Both the position numbers and the translations under genes were made by a program. This document shows positions 1 through 8,069 of a stretch of 64,000 nt of DNA, piece by piece. Within the stretch, counting starts at the first letter, position 1; every line of letters begins with the position of its first letter. Source of the stretch: Bacillota bacterium (lineage in GTDB: Bacteria; Bacillota; Clostridia; Oscillospirales; Ruminococcaceae); assembly GCA_029572815.1 (NCBI GenBank), contig JAKPUQ010000098.1, positions 95,354 through 159,353 of the forward strand. Reading direction: 5' to 3'. The notes beneath the pieces were generated by a model. That model was not told the DNA's origin and did not search any database. It saw only the letters and a program-made list of their open reading frames with translations.

Positions 1-137
1 TTATAAACTATCTTTCAGATGAGGATAAAGAGGAGAAAATACTGGAAAATCCCAAGCTGATAAGAACTCCTGTAGTAAGAAACGGCAAGAAAGCCACTAT
101 AGGATACTGCCCTGAAGTCTGGAAAGACTGGGAATAA
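1..137 (+). CDS. ArsC/Spx-type thioredoxin-fold oxidoreductase, C-terminal end only
   Basis: The frame beginning at base 3 is open to a TAA at 135-137 and gives about 44 residues, including LIRTPVVRNGKKATIGYCPE. A 'P-x-L-I-x-x-P-V-V-R-x-G' stretch followed by 'G-Y-x-P-E-x-W' is typical of the C-terminus of ArsC-family (arsenate reductase / YffB / Spx-like) proteins, where the Arg lies near the active site. The N-terminal half with its redox Cys is outside the window, so arsenate reductase cannot be told from a general thiol oxidoreductase. No terminator hairpin follows the stop. Confidence 0.7.
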   Translation, partial: INYLSDEDKEEKILENPKLIRTPVVRNGKKATIGYCPEVWKDWE

Positions 138-211
138 TTATGTTAAAAAATAAAAATATATCCAAAAGCGAAAAAAATTGACAAAAGGGTAGTGCATTTC
201 ACTTCAAAATA

Positions 212-220
212 TGTTATAAT
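212..220 (+). promoter_or_regulatory. Extended -10 promoter for the SPFH/zinc-ribbon operon
   Basis: TGTTATAAT is a TGn-extended consensus -10. No good -35 sits 16-18 bases upstream; a TTGACA at 178-183 is too far away (31 bases). The start would fall near 227, leaving a leader of about 95 bases before the start codon at 323. Confidence 0.5.
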
Positions 221-322
221 TCAATTATGTTAGTTTTTGATCACTGACAGAAAACGGAAAAAAACTTGTTTTCCGCTAAATATTATTTTTATAGGGATTA
301 TTTCCCGAAAGGAGCTAAAATT

Positions 323-1663
323 ATGGGACTTATCAAGGCAGCTCTCGTTGGAGCAAGTCAGACACTGGCTGATTCATGGCTGGAATTCTTCGTTTGTGAG
401 TCAATTCCTACAGATTGCCTCGTTGTAAGAGGTAAGAAGCAGCTGGGTAAACATTCTTCCAATACAAAGGGCAATGATAATGTTATCACTGACGGAAGCG
501 GCATTGTTGTACACGAAGGCCAGGCTATGATCATGGTCGATCAGGGCGTAGTTACCGAGATCGCTACCGAGCCGGGCGTTTACAAGTACGAAACAGGTAC
601 TGCGCCCAGTATTTTCTCAAGCACTTTCGGTGCAGGTCTTAAGGCTACATTCAAGGAAATGTGGGAGCGTATCAAGTATGGCGGATCTGCTGCTAAGGAT
701 CAGAGAGTTTACTTCTTCAATATGAAGGAGATCCTTGACAACAAGTTCGGTACTCAGAACCCTGTTCCTTTCAGAATGGCTTATCAGGATCTTGGAAGAA
801 GCTTCACCGTAGGCGTTCGTTGCAACGGTATCTACTCATATAAGATCGCTGATCCTGTTCTTTTCTATGTAAATGTCTGCGGTAACGTAACAGACCGCTA
901 TATGCGTTCAGAGCTTGACAACCAGCTCAAGAGCGAGTTCCTCGATTCGCTCCAGCCTGCATTCGCTGCTATCTCAGCTTCAGGCATCAGATATGATGAG
1001 CTTCCCGGAAGACAGCGCGAGGTAAAGGCTGCTATCGAGACAGAGGTAAATCCTATCTGGAACGAGAAGAGAGGTCTCAAGATCTGGACAGTTAATATCA
1101 ACTCTGCTACAATCTCTGAGGAAGACACCAAGAGGATCCAGGAGTTTGAAGACAGAGCTTGGAACCGTGATCCCGGCAACGCTGCTGCTACTCTGGTCGA
1201 GGCTCAGGCTCAGGCTATGCAGAATGCAGCAAATAACCCTAACGGAGCAGCTATGGGTCTCTTCGGTATGGGTATGGCTCAGCAGATGGGCGGTGCAAAC
1301 GCTCAGGGCCTCTTTGGCATGGCTCAGCAGCAGCCTCAGCAGCCCGTACAGCCTACACCTCCTGCCGGCGGAGCACCTGCCGGTGAGACATGGAAGTGCG
1401 AGTGCGGTGCTACAAATACAGGCAAGTTCTGCCCGACCTGCGGCAAGCCCAAGCCTGTTAAGCTCACACCAGACGGTTGGACCTGCGAGTGCGGTGCTGT
1501 AAATAAGGGCAAGTTCTGCTCAGAGTGCGGAAAGAAGAAGCCCGAGGGTGCACCTCTCTATAAGTGCGATAAGTGCGGCTGGGAGCCTGAGGATCCGTTC
1601 AATCCTCCTAAGTTCTGCGCTGAGTGCGGCGATCCTTTCACTGATGACGATATAGTGAAGTAA
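323..1663 (+). CDS. SPFH-domain (YdjI/virion-core-like) protein with C-terminal zinc ribbons
   Basis: A 446-residue protein. The ATG at 323 is chosen because AAAGGAGC lies just before it; the longer ORF from 266 has no ribosome site. Residues about 25-280 look like an SPFH/band-7 domain of the bacterial 'virion core protein' type (YdjI in Bacillus). A Gln/Ala/Met-rich linker follows, then three zinc ribbons: CECGATNTGKFCPTCG, CECGAVNKGKFCSECG and CDKCGWEP...FCAECG. YdjI is known from Bacillus as a soluble scaffold that places the PspA stress protein at the membrane (from memory). It is first of four co-directional genes, two of which encode zinc-ribbon membrane proteins, so a shared membrane complex is likely (inference). 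No pspA is visible. Confidence 0.85.
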   Translation: MGLIKAALVGASQTLADSWLEFFVCESIPTDCLVVRGKKQLGKHSSNTKGNDNVITDGSGIVVHEGQAMIMVDQGVVTEIATEPGVYKYETGTAPSIFSSTFGAGLKATFKEMWERIKYGGSAAKDQRVYFFNMKEILDNKFGTQNPVPFRMAYQDLGRSFTVGVRCNGIYSYKIADPVLFYVNVCGNVTDRYMRSELDNQLKSEFLDSLQPAFAAISASGIRYDELPGRQREVKAAIETEVNPIWNEKRGLKIWTVNINSATISEEDTKRIQEFEDRAWNRDPGNAAATLVEAQAQAMQNAANNPNGAAMGLFGMGMAQQMGGANAQGLFGMAQQQPQQPVQPTPPAGGAPAGETWKCECGATNTGKFCPTCGKPKPVKLTPDGWTCECGAVNKGKFCSECGKKKPEGAPLYKCDKCGWEPEDPFNPPKFCAECGDPFTDDDIVK

Positions 1664-1676
1664 AATAATACATAAC

Positions 1677-1703
1677 GGGCGGACCTTAGCGTCCGCCTGT
1701 TTC
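1677..1703 (+). terminator. Hairpin after the SPFH gene
   Basis: GGCGGAC (1678-1684) pairs with GTCCGCC (1691-1697) across a 6-base loop, followed by TGTTTCAGATTTT. The weak T run and the short gap to the next gene suggest a partial terminator that tunes expression within the cluster. Confidence 0.55.
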
Positions 1704-1721
1704 AGATTTTAGGAGCGAGAA

Positions 1722-2987
1722 ATGGAAGAAACCCGAGTTTATTCGTGCCCGTCCTGCGGAGCTCCGATGAAGTATAGCATCTCAAACGAGAAACTCAAGT
1801 GCCGCTTTTGCAGCAATACATATGATCTGGAGTATATACGCACTCATTTTACTGAGGTTACTGATGAAAAACTTTCGGATTTTAACTGGATAGACAGAAC
1901 GAAATATGTCTGGGAGCCTTATGATCAGGAATATCTCGAAGAATTTGACCGTCCTTCCTGCGGAGGAAAAATATCAACAAAAGCTTATTATGGAACAGCT
2001 AAGTGTCCGTTCTGTAAGCATGATGTTGTGATCACATCGGATTTTGACGGCGATATCCGTCCCGATAAGGTCATTCCGTTTAAAGTTACAAAAGCAGAAT
2101 TCATTGAAAAGTATCAGGAATATATCTCGCGGATAAGAAAAGTTCCGAAGCCGTTTAAAGACATTGATGCAGTGAAGGAGGTTGTCGGCTGTTATATTCC
2201 TGTGTGGCTCTACAGCTGTCTGTGCGGCGAGGGAAATACCGATCCTTCGTACAAACCTCTCTGGACTAAGGATTACCCTATCCTTGCAAACGATACGGAT
2301 ATAAGCAGGGAAGTATTTTATACTATTCTGCCTTATAAATTCGATGAAGCGGAGAAGTTTACGGAATCATGTCTTGCGGGATTTCCTGCCAGCAGATATA
2401 TCATTGGTGCGGAAAATGCAATGAAAACTGTTGATAAAGAGATTAAGGATATCTATTATTCTCAGAAAAAGGTCGATTATAAATTCAAATCTGATAAGAA
2501 AAAGCCAAAAGTATACTCAACAGAGGATCTTATTGACAGTCTCGAAGGTGTTAAGCTTGACTTTGAAAATACAAGCTACAGGAAGCTCTCGTATTATGTT
2601 GTCCCTGTCTGGTTACTGACCATAACATATAATTTAGAGGACTATACATTTGCCATGAACGGGCAGACAGGAAAAATGCGTGTTGACGGTATACCGAAGA
2701 AAAGGCGAGTGCTTTTTCCTTGTCTTCTGATCGCTATTCTGATACAAGCTTTAATTTTTGCATGCTTTTTCATTCCCTTTGCCAAAGCAGCAGGGGAGTG
2801 GAGAATGACTTTAAAAATAATGTCGATCTTTCAATACACATGGCTGCCACTTAGCATTGATTTAGCATCTATGTTTGGAAAAAAGCTTAAAAAGATAAAA
2901 AAATACTGTAACTCAAAGGATCTTAAAGATCAGAAGATATGGAGTGTAAGGGATTTTATCAGTTGGGAAAAGCGTACTGAGAAGTAA
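1722..2987 (+). CDS. TFIIB-type zinc-ribbon membrane protein (YdjG-like), paralog 1
   Basis: A 421-residue protein; the ATG at 1722 follows AGGAGCGAG. The N-terminus has a TFIIB-like zinc ribbon (CPSCGAPMKY...CRFC). A second ribbon near residues 75-105 is degenerate: it reads RPSCGG...CPFC, whereas the next gene has CKSCGG...CPYC. The family signatures 'IPFKVTK', 'YIPVWLY' and 'VPVWLL...FAMNGQTGK' match the next gene, so the two are diverged tandem paralogs. Two hydrophobic segments near residues 326-350 and 365-385 probably anchor the C-terminus. Function is unknown; the likeness to Bacillus YdjG and the position beside an SPFH protein suggest envelope stress or a membrane microdomain. Confidence 0.75.
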   Translation: MEETRVYSCPSCGAPMKYSISNEKLKCRFCSNTYDLEYIRTHFTEVTDEKLSDFNWIDRTKYVWEPYDQEYLEEFDRPSCGGKISTKAYYGTAKCPFCKHDVVITSDFDGDIRPDKVIPFKVTKAEFIEKYQEYISRIRKVPKPFKDIDAVKEVVGCYIPVWLYSCLCGEGNTDPSYKPLWTKDYPILANDTDISREVFYTILPYKFDEAEKFTESCLAGFPASRYIIGAENAMKTVDKEIKDIYYSQKKVDYKFKSDKKKPKVYSTEDLIDSLEGVKLDFENTSYRKLSYYVVPVWLLTITYNLEDYTFAMNGQTGKMRVDGIPKKRRVLFPCLLIAILIQALIFACFFIPFAKAAGEWRMTLKIMSIFQYTWLPLSIDLASMFGKKLKKIKKYCNSKDLKDQKIWSVRDFISWEKRTEK

Positions 2988-3020
2988 AAAATGATATATG
3001 TAATAACAGAGGTGAAATGA

Positions 3021-4103
3021 ATGTCTGATATTATAGAATACAAATGCCCTGCCTGTGCAGGAAAACTTGAATTTGACAGCGGTGCTCAGAAGATGAAGTG
3101 TCCATTCTGTGAATCCGAATTTGACGTAGAGTCACTGAAGGATCATGACACTGCTCTTGAAAATACCAAGCCTGATGAAATGAACTGGGATACTACAGCA
3201 GGCAGCGACTGGCAGGATGGAGAAACTGAAGGTATGCGTATATACACCTGCAAGTCCTGCGGCGGCGAGATAATCACCGACTCTACAACAGCCGCATCAA
3301 AGTGTCCATACTGTGACAATCCCGTTGTAATGTCAGGTAATTTTTCGGGGGATCTGAAGCCTGACTATGTAATTCCATTCAAATTTGACAAGGAAGCGGC
3401 TAAAAAAGCTCTTAACAAACACCTTGAGGGAAGGAAACTCCTCCCAAAGGTTTTCAAGGATCAGAACCATATCGACGAGATAAAGGGACTTTATGTTCCT
3501 GTCTGGCTCTTTGACGCAGAGGCAGACGGAAGCATGCTCTATAAGGCAGAGAAGATCCGCAGATGGAGCGATAACAATTTCAGCTATATCGAAAGGAAAT
3601 ATTGCTCTGTAAAGCGTGAAGGTAATGTGACATTCGAGCTTGTTCCCGTTGATGGTTCAACCAAAATGCAGGATGAGCTTATGGAGTCTATCGAACCATT
3701 CAACTTTAAGGACGCTGTTGACTTCCAGACTGCCTATCTCTCCGGATACCTTGCAGACAGATATGACGTTTCTGCCGAGGACAGCATTGCACGTGCAAAT
3801 GAGCGTATAAAGAGGACAACACAGCAGATATTCGACAGTACAGTTCAGGGCTATGACTCATTTACAAGGGAGAGCGGTAACATTAAGCTCAGCAACGGAA
3901 AGGCGAAATATGCACTCTATCCTGTGTGGCTGCTTAATACCACATGGAACGGAAATAAGTATACATTCGCAATGAACGGACAGACAGGTAAATTCGTGGG
4001 AAATCTTCCTGTTGACTCGGGAGCAGCGACAAAATGGTTCTTTGCTATTGCCGCAGGTGTGACCGCTGTTTGCTTCGGATTATCGTTTCTGCTCGGACTG
4101 TAA
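3021..4103 (+). CDS. TFIIB-type zinc-ribbon membrane protein (YdjG-like), paralog 2
   Basis: A 360-residue protein; the ATG at 3021 follows GAGGTGA. It carries two complete zinc ribbons: CPACAGKLEF...CPFC at the N-terminus and CKSCGGEI...CPYC near residues 75-95. A conserved core follows ('IPFKFDK', 'YVPVWLFD', 'YPVWLLNTTW', 'FAMNGQTGK'), then one C-terminal membrane segment (residues about 337-358). It is the better conserved of the two paralogs and may keep the ancestral role. The next gene starts 12 bases downstream, indicating one transcript. Confidence 0.78.
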   Translation: MSDIIEYKCPACAGKLEFDSGAQKMKCPFCESEFDVESLKDHDTALENTKPDEMNWDTTAGSDWQDGETEGMRIYTCKSCGGEIITDSTTAASKCPYCDNPVVMSGNFSGDLKPDYVIPFKFDKEAAKKALNKHLEGRKLLPKVFKDQNHIDEIKGLYVPVWLFDAEADGSMLYKAEKIRRWSDNNFSYIERKYCSVKREGNVTFELVPVDGSTKMQDELMESIEPFNFKDAVDFQTAYLSGYLADRYDVSAEDSIARANERIKRTTQQIFDSTVQGYDSFTRESGNIKLSNGKAKYALYPVWLLNTTWNGNKYTFAMNGQTGKFVGNLPVDSGAATKWFFAIAAGVTAVCFGLSFLLGL

Positions 4104-4115
4104 GGAGGAAATTGT

Positions 4116-4610
4116 ATGAATTTAAAGAAAATAGCTGCATCAGCAGCATCTGCACTCCTTCTCTTGGCAGCTCCCCTGGCGTTCAGCGAACAGAAGGTCG
4201 TCTTAAAGCCTGCTTTGACAGCCTATGCAGACTATGATTTTGAATTTGTGGACGAAGATGTTGACATTGATGATATAGATATCGATGACGATCACGATAT
4301 TAACTATGATGATGACGATGTGTATTACAGCTCGTCACATGATTCAAGGTCATCAGACAGGGCATATAATCCTGTGAAGTCATTTATTATATGTCTCATA
4401 ATCGGTCTCGTTGTTGCTTTTATAGCTGTTTCTATCATGAAGTCAAGCATGAAATCTGTGCATAAACAGACAGGCGCAGCGGATTACCGGAAGGAAAACG
4501 GCGTAAGACTAAGAGTAAATGATGACACATATCTCGGTGTCAAAACAGAAAAGAGCCCCATTGCAAGAGCAAATCCTGTTCCGCCGCAGAATCATAATAT
4601 AAGGAAATAA
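4116..4610 (+). CDS. TPM-family remnant: signal peptide, acidic linker, membrane segment
   Basis: A 164-residue protein with RBS AAGGAGG. An N-terminal signal peptide (about 1-30, Ala/Leu-rich) is followed by a very acidic segment (DDIDIDDDHDINYDDDD), a Ser-rich patch, one membrane helix (about 89-109), and a tail with MKSVHKQTGAADY. From memory, that tail resembles the region after the membrane helix of clostridial TPM-domain (YdjH-like) proteins, which normally have a TPM domain of about 130 residues where this protein has only the acidic linker. The frame is intact from signal peptide to stop, so this looks like a domain loss rather than a broken gene (inference). It closes the four-gene module. 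Confidence 0.6.
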   Translation: MNLKKIAASAASALLLLAAPLAFSEQKVVLKPALTAYADYDFEFVDEDVDIDDIDIDDDHDINYDDDDVYYSSSHDSRSSDRAYNPVKSFIICLIIGLVVAFIAVSIMKSSMKSVHKQTGAADYRKENGVRLRVNDDTYLGVKTEKSPIARANPVPPQNHNIRK

Positions 4611-4615
4611 TCCGG

Positions 4616-4644
4616 TTGACAAAAAACTTATATTGTAGTATAAT
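4616..4644 (+). promoter_or_regulatory. Consensus promoter for glmS
   Basis: TTGACA (4616-4621), 17-base spacer, TATAAT (4639-4644). The start near 4651 leaves a leader of about 75 bases, too short for a glmS ribozyme. A small hairpin (ATGGCA/TGCCAT, 4654-4674) lies in it. Confidence 0.85.
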
Positions 4645-4724
4645 AGATGTAATATGGCATTTTATAACTGCCATACATATAGGTTGGAACTGATAAATAG
4701 AAAATTTATTTGGAGGAACAGATT

Positions 4725-6563
4725 ATGTGCGGAATAGTCGGCTTTACAGGAAGTAAACAGGCAGCTCCCATACTGCTTGACGGACTTTCAAAGCTTGAAT
4801 ACAGAGGATATGACTCGGCTGGCATCGCGGTTCGGGACGGAGAGAAGGAGACTGAAGTAGTAAAGGCAAAGGGAAAGCTCAAGGTGCTGAAGGAAATGAC
4901 CAACGACGGTGACGCTGTAAAGGGAAGCTGTGGAATCGGTCACACACGCTGGGCAACTCACGGTGAGCCTTCTGCTGTAAATGCTCATCCCCACAGCAGT
5001 GATGATGAGAATGTTATCGCTGTACACAATGGTATTATCGAAAACTATCAGGAGCTCCGCGAGAAGCTCATAAAGAGTGGATACGAGTTCTACTCACAGA
5101 CTGATACTGAGGTTGCAGTTAAGCTTATCGACTATTACTTCAAAAAGTACGGTCTGGGACCTGTTGACTCTATTGCAAGGGCAATGATCCGTATCAGAGG
5201 CTCTTATGCTCTGTGTGTTATGTTCAAGGACTATCCCGGTGAGATCTATACTGCCCGAAAGGATAGCCCTATGATCATCGGTATTGCTGACGGCGAGACA
5301 TACGTGGCTTCCGATGTTCCTGCAATTCTCAAGTATACAAGAAATGTTTACTATATAGGTAATATGGAGATCGCAAAGCTTGTCAAGGGCGGCGTTACAT
5401 TCTACAATATTGACCGTGAGGAGATCGAGAAGTCTCTCACAGAAATCAAGTGGGATGCAGAGGCTGCTGAAAAGGGCGGCTACGAGCACTTCATGCTCAA
5501 GGAGATCCATGAGCAGCCCAAGGTAGTACGTGATACTATCCATTCAGTTGTCAAGGACGGAAAGATCGATTTTTCAGATATCGGCCTCACAGATGAGGAG
5601 ATGCAGAAGATCAGCCAGATCTATATCGTTGCCTGCGGAAGTGCATATCACGTTGGTATGGCAGTTCAGTATGTTATCGAGGACTTTACATCTATACCTG
5701 TCAGAGTAGAGCTTGCTTCCGAATTCAGATACAGAAAGATGACTCTTGTCAAGGACAGCCTTGTAATAATCATCAGCCAGTCCGGCGAGACCGCAGACAG
5801 CCTTGCTGCTCTCAGAGAAGCAAAGGAAAAGGGCATCAAGACACTTGGCATTGTTAATGTTGTTGGTTCTTCTATTGCTCGTGAAGCCGATAATGTATTC
5901 TATACACTTGCAGGTCCTGAGATATCTGTTGCAACTACAAAAGCATACAGCACACAGCTTATAGCAGGCTATCTTCTGGCTATGCAGTTTGCTGTTGCCC
6001 GCGGAGAGATGTCAGAGGAGAAGTGCAGCGAGCTTCTTGATGAGCTTTACACTATCCCCGATAAGATTGAGAAGATCCTCGAGGACAAGGAGAGAATCCA
6101 GTGGTACGCCAACAAGCTTGCAGGCGCTAAGGACGCATTCTTCATCGGACGCGGTATCGACTATGCTATTGGTCTTGAGGGAAGCCTCAAGATGAAGGAG
6201 ATCAGCTATATCCACTCTGAGGCATATGCTGCAGGTGAGTTAAAGCACGGTCCCATTAGCCTTATTGAAGAAGGTATACCCGTTATCGGTGTACTTACTC
6301 AGCAGGAGCTTTACGAGAAGACCGTCAGCAACATGGTCGAGGTAAAGAGCCGCGGCGCTTCACTTATGGGACTTACAACCTATGGAAATTACAGCATGGA
6401 GGATCTTGCCGACTTTACGGTATACATTCCCCAGACTGATTCACATTTTGCGGGAAGCCTCTCTGTTATCCCTCTCCAGCTCCTGGGCTATTATGTTTCA
6501 GTTGCAAAGGGCTATGACGTTGATAAGCCGAGAAATCTTGCAAAGAGTGTAACTGTTGAATAA
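4725..6563 (+). CDS. glmS: Glutamine-fructose-6-phosphate aminotransferase (isomerising)
   Basis: A 612-residue enzyme that makes glucosamine-6-phosphate from fructose-6-phosphate and glutamine, the first step to UDP-GlcNAc and peptidoglycan. The start is the ATG at 4725 after TGGAGG, which gives MCGIVGF; Met removal exposes the catalytic N-terminal Cys. The glutaminase domain spans about 1-230 (CGIVGF, GHTRWATHG). Two SIS sugar-isomerase domains follow (SQSGETADS near 350; C-terminal KPRNLAKSVTVE containing the catalytic Lys). Length is normal for the family. It has its own consensus promoter and terminator and no glmS ribozyme in its short leader, unlike many Firmicutes. Confidence 0.97.
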   Translation: MCGIVGFTGSKQAAPILLDGLSKLEYRGYDSAGIAVRDGEKETEVVKAKGKLKVLKEMTNDGDAVKGSCGIGHTRWATHGEPSAVNAHPHSSDDENVIAVHNGIIENYQELREKLIKSGYEFYSQTDTEVAVKLIDYYFKKYGLGPVDSIARAMIRIRGSYALCVMFKDYPGEIYTARKDSPMIIGIADGETYVASDVPAILKYTRNVYYIGNMEIAKLVKGGVTFYNIDREEIEKSLTEIKWDAEAAEKGGYEHFMLKEIHEQPKVVRDTIHSVVKDGKIDFSDIGLTDEEMQKISQIYIVACGSAYHVGMAVQYVIEDFTSIPVRVELASEFRYRKMTLVKDSLVIIISQSGETADSLAALREAKEKGIKTLGIVNVVGSSIAREADNVFYTLAGPEISVATTKAYSTQLIAGYLLAMQFAVARGEMSEEKCSELLDELYTIPDKIEKILEDKERIQWYANKLAGAKDAFFIGRGIDYAIGLEGSLKMKEISYIHSEAYAAGELKHGPISLIEEGIPVIGVLTQQELYEKTVSNMVEVKSRGASLMGLTTYGNYSMEDLADFTVYIPQTDSHFAGSLSVIPLQLLGYYVSVAKGYDVDKPRNLAKSVTVE

Positions 6564-6571
6564 TTGATCAT

Positions 6572-6602
6572 AAAAAGGCTGTCACTTTATGTCAGCCTTT
6601 TT
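6572..6602 (+). terminator. Rho-independent terminator of glmS
   Basis: AAAAAGGCTG pairs with CAGCCTTTTT around an 11-base loop, starting 9 bases after the stop. Confidence 0.85.
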
Positions 6603-6620
6603 GTATTGGAGGAATAGGTA

Positions 6621-7436
6621 TTGAAAACACTGTACCTGTCAGATCTTGATGGAACACTTCTTAACAGCAGCCAGAAGACTTCTGAATTCACAAATAAAGC
6701 TATTAACCATCTTGTCAGTAACGGAATGATCTTTTCTTACGCAACTGCCCGCTCATGGAGTACCGCTTCAAAGGTGACTTCCGGTATAAATGTGTCTATC
6801 CCGGCGATAGTATATAACGGTGCCTTTGTGGTAGACAGCGTAAATAACCGCAGAATTATCAGTAACTATTTTGGTGATGAAGTCGGAGAAATTATTGACT
6901 TTATGATCAGTAACGAGATTTATCCCAATGTTTACTCTGTGCGTGATGATAAAGAGAAGTTTTCGTTTATCGCTGATAAAACGACAAATGGAATGGCTGA
7001 TTTTGTGGAGTCCAGAAAAGGGGACAGCAGGACAAATCCTGTTACTTCTGCTTCTGAGCTATACAAAGGCGACATATTTTATCTTGCTTGTATAGATGAA
7101 TTTGTGCGCTTATTGCCTTTATATGAAAAGTACAGGACAGACTTTCATTGTATATTTCAAAGAGACATTTATTCAAAAGAGCAGTGGCTTGAAATAATGC
7201 CGCAATCCACTTCAAAGTCTGTGGCTGCGTTGAAACTGAAAAGACAGCTTGGTTGTGACAAACTTGTAGTCTTCGGGGACGCTCTGAATGATAAGGACCT
7301 TTTTGAGTGTGCTGACGAATCGTATGCAGTCTCAAATGCTGCGACTGAATTAAAAGAGAAAGCAACAGCTGTTATTGATAGTAATGATAATGATGGAGTT
7401 GCAAAATGGCTTTTAAGGAGAATAGAAAATGAATGA
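6621..7436 (+). CDS. HAD-superfamily sugar-phosphate phosphatase (Cof type)
   Basis: A 271-residue cytosolic hydrolase. A TTG start at 6621 is used because GGAGGA lies 7 bases upstream and the protein opens directly with the HAD motif I (SDLDGTLLNS). Motif IV is VVFGDALNDKDLF near residue 215. The insert between them is the C2 cap of the Cof/YbiV group, which acts on phosphosugars, flavin or PLP phosphates; the substrate cannot be read from sequence. The gene overlaps the next by 8 bases, so the two are translationally coupled. Confidence 0.85.
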   Translation: MKTLYLSDLDGTLLNSSQKTSEFTNKAINHLVSNGMIFSYATARSWSTASKVTSGINVSIPAIVYNGAFVVDSVNNRRIISNYFGDEVGEIIDFMISNEIYPNVYSVRDDKEKFSFIADKTTNGMADFVESRKGDSRTNPVTSASELYKGDIFYLACIDEFVRLLPLYEKYRTDFHCIFQRDIYSKEQWLEIMPQSTSKSVAALKLKRQLGCDKLVVFGDALNDKDLFECADESYAVSNAATELKEKATAVIDSNDNDGVAKWLLRRIENE

Positions 7437-8067
7437 GAAAAAAATATCTGTAACTGAACTTGGAAACCCCCGCAAGCCCCATGGTGAAGCCGGAGCTGAA
7501 ATGCTTGAGGGGATGAATAAGCGCCACTACGCTGTAACAGGCTGGGCTCTGGATTTTTTCAGCTTTAACGAAAATGATGCGGTTCTGGATATTGGCTGCG
7601 GAGGCGGAGAAACTATTCACAGGATCGCTGAAAAGATAAAAAATGGTAAGGTTTTCGGAGTCGATTACTCACCGTTGTCAGTAGAATTATCAACAAAGTG
7701 CAATTCAAAATCTGTTGAATGTGGAAAAATCCGCATTACTGAAGCCTCAGTCGAAAAGCTTCCATTTGATGATAAAAGCTTTGACAAGATAATAACCGTA
7801 GAGAGCTTTTACTTCTGGCCTGATCCTCAGAAAAACCTGAAAGAAGTTTACAGAGTTCTGAATGAGGGCGGTAAATTTCTGATTGTTGCCGATATAAACG
7901 GAGATGCCGAGCTTGATGAAGCTGACCTTGAGGGTATAAGGAAATATGATCTTTTTAATCCTACGATCGCTCAGTTCAGGGAGCTTCTTGAGAAGGCAGG
8001 CTTCAGGAATGTTGAAGTTCACACAAAGGACGGAGAAAAATGGGTATGCGCTGAAGGAAATAAGTGA
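7429..8067 (+). CDS. Class I SAM-dependent methyltransferase
   Basis: A 212-residue protein; its ATG overlaps the end of the preceding HAD gene, whose last codons carry AAGGAG. The SAM-binding motif I is VLDIGCGGGETIHRI (about residues 48-62), followed by the acidic post-I residue in VFGVDYSP and a motif III/IV region (DKIITVESFYFWPD). This is the Methyltransf_11 fold with a short N-terminal extension. The substrate is unknown; neighbours give no pathway clue. The transcript ends at a hairpin inside the last codons of the opposing gene. Confidence 0.85.
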   Translation: MNEKKISVTELGNPRKPHGEAGAEMLEGMNKRHYAVTGWALDFFSFNENDAVLDIGCGGGETIHRIAEKIKNGKVFGVDYSPLSVELSTKCNSKSVECGKIRITEASVEKLPFDDKSFDKIITVESFYFWPDPQKNLKEVYRVLNEGGKFLIVADINGDAELDEADLEGIRKYDLFNPTIAQFRELLEKAGFRNVEVHTKDGEKWVCAEGNK

Positions 8068-8069
8068 TT

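Noticed and set aside
4651-4724. glmS ribozyme
   Set aside because: The leader from the consensus promoter is only about 75 bases and lacks the ribozyme core; the hairpin present is trivial.
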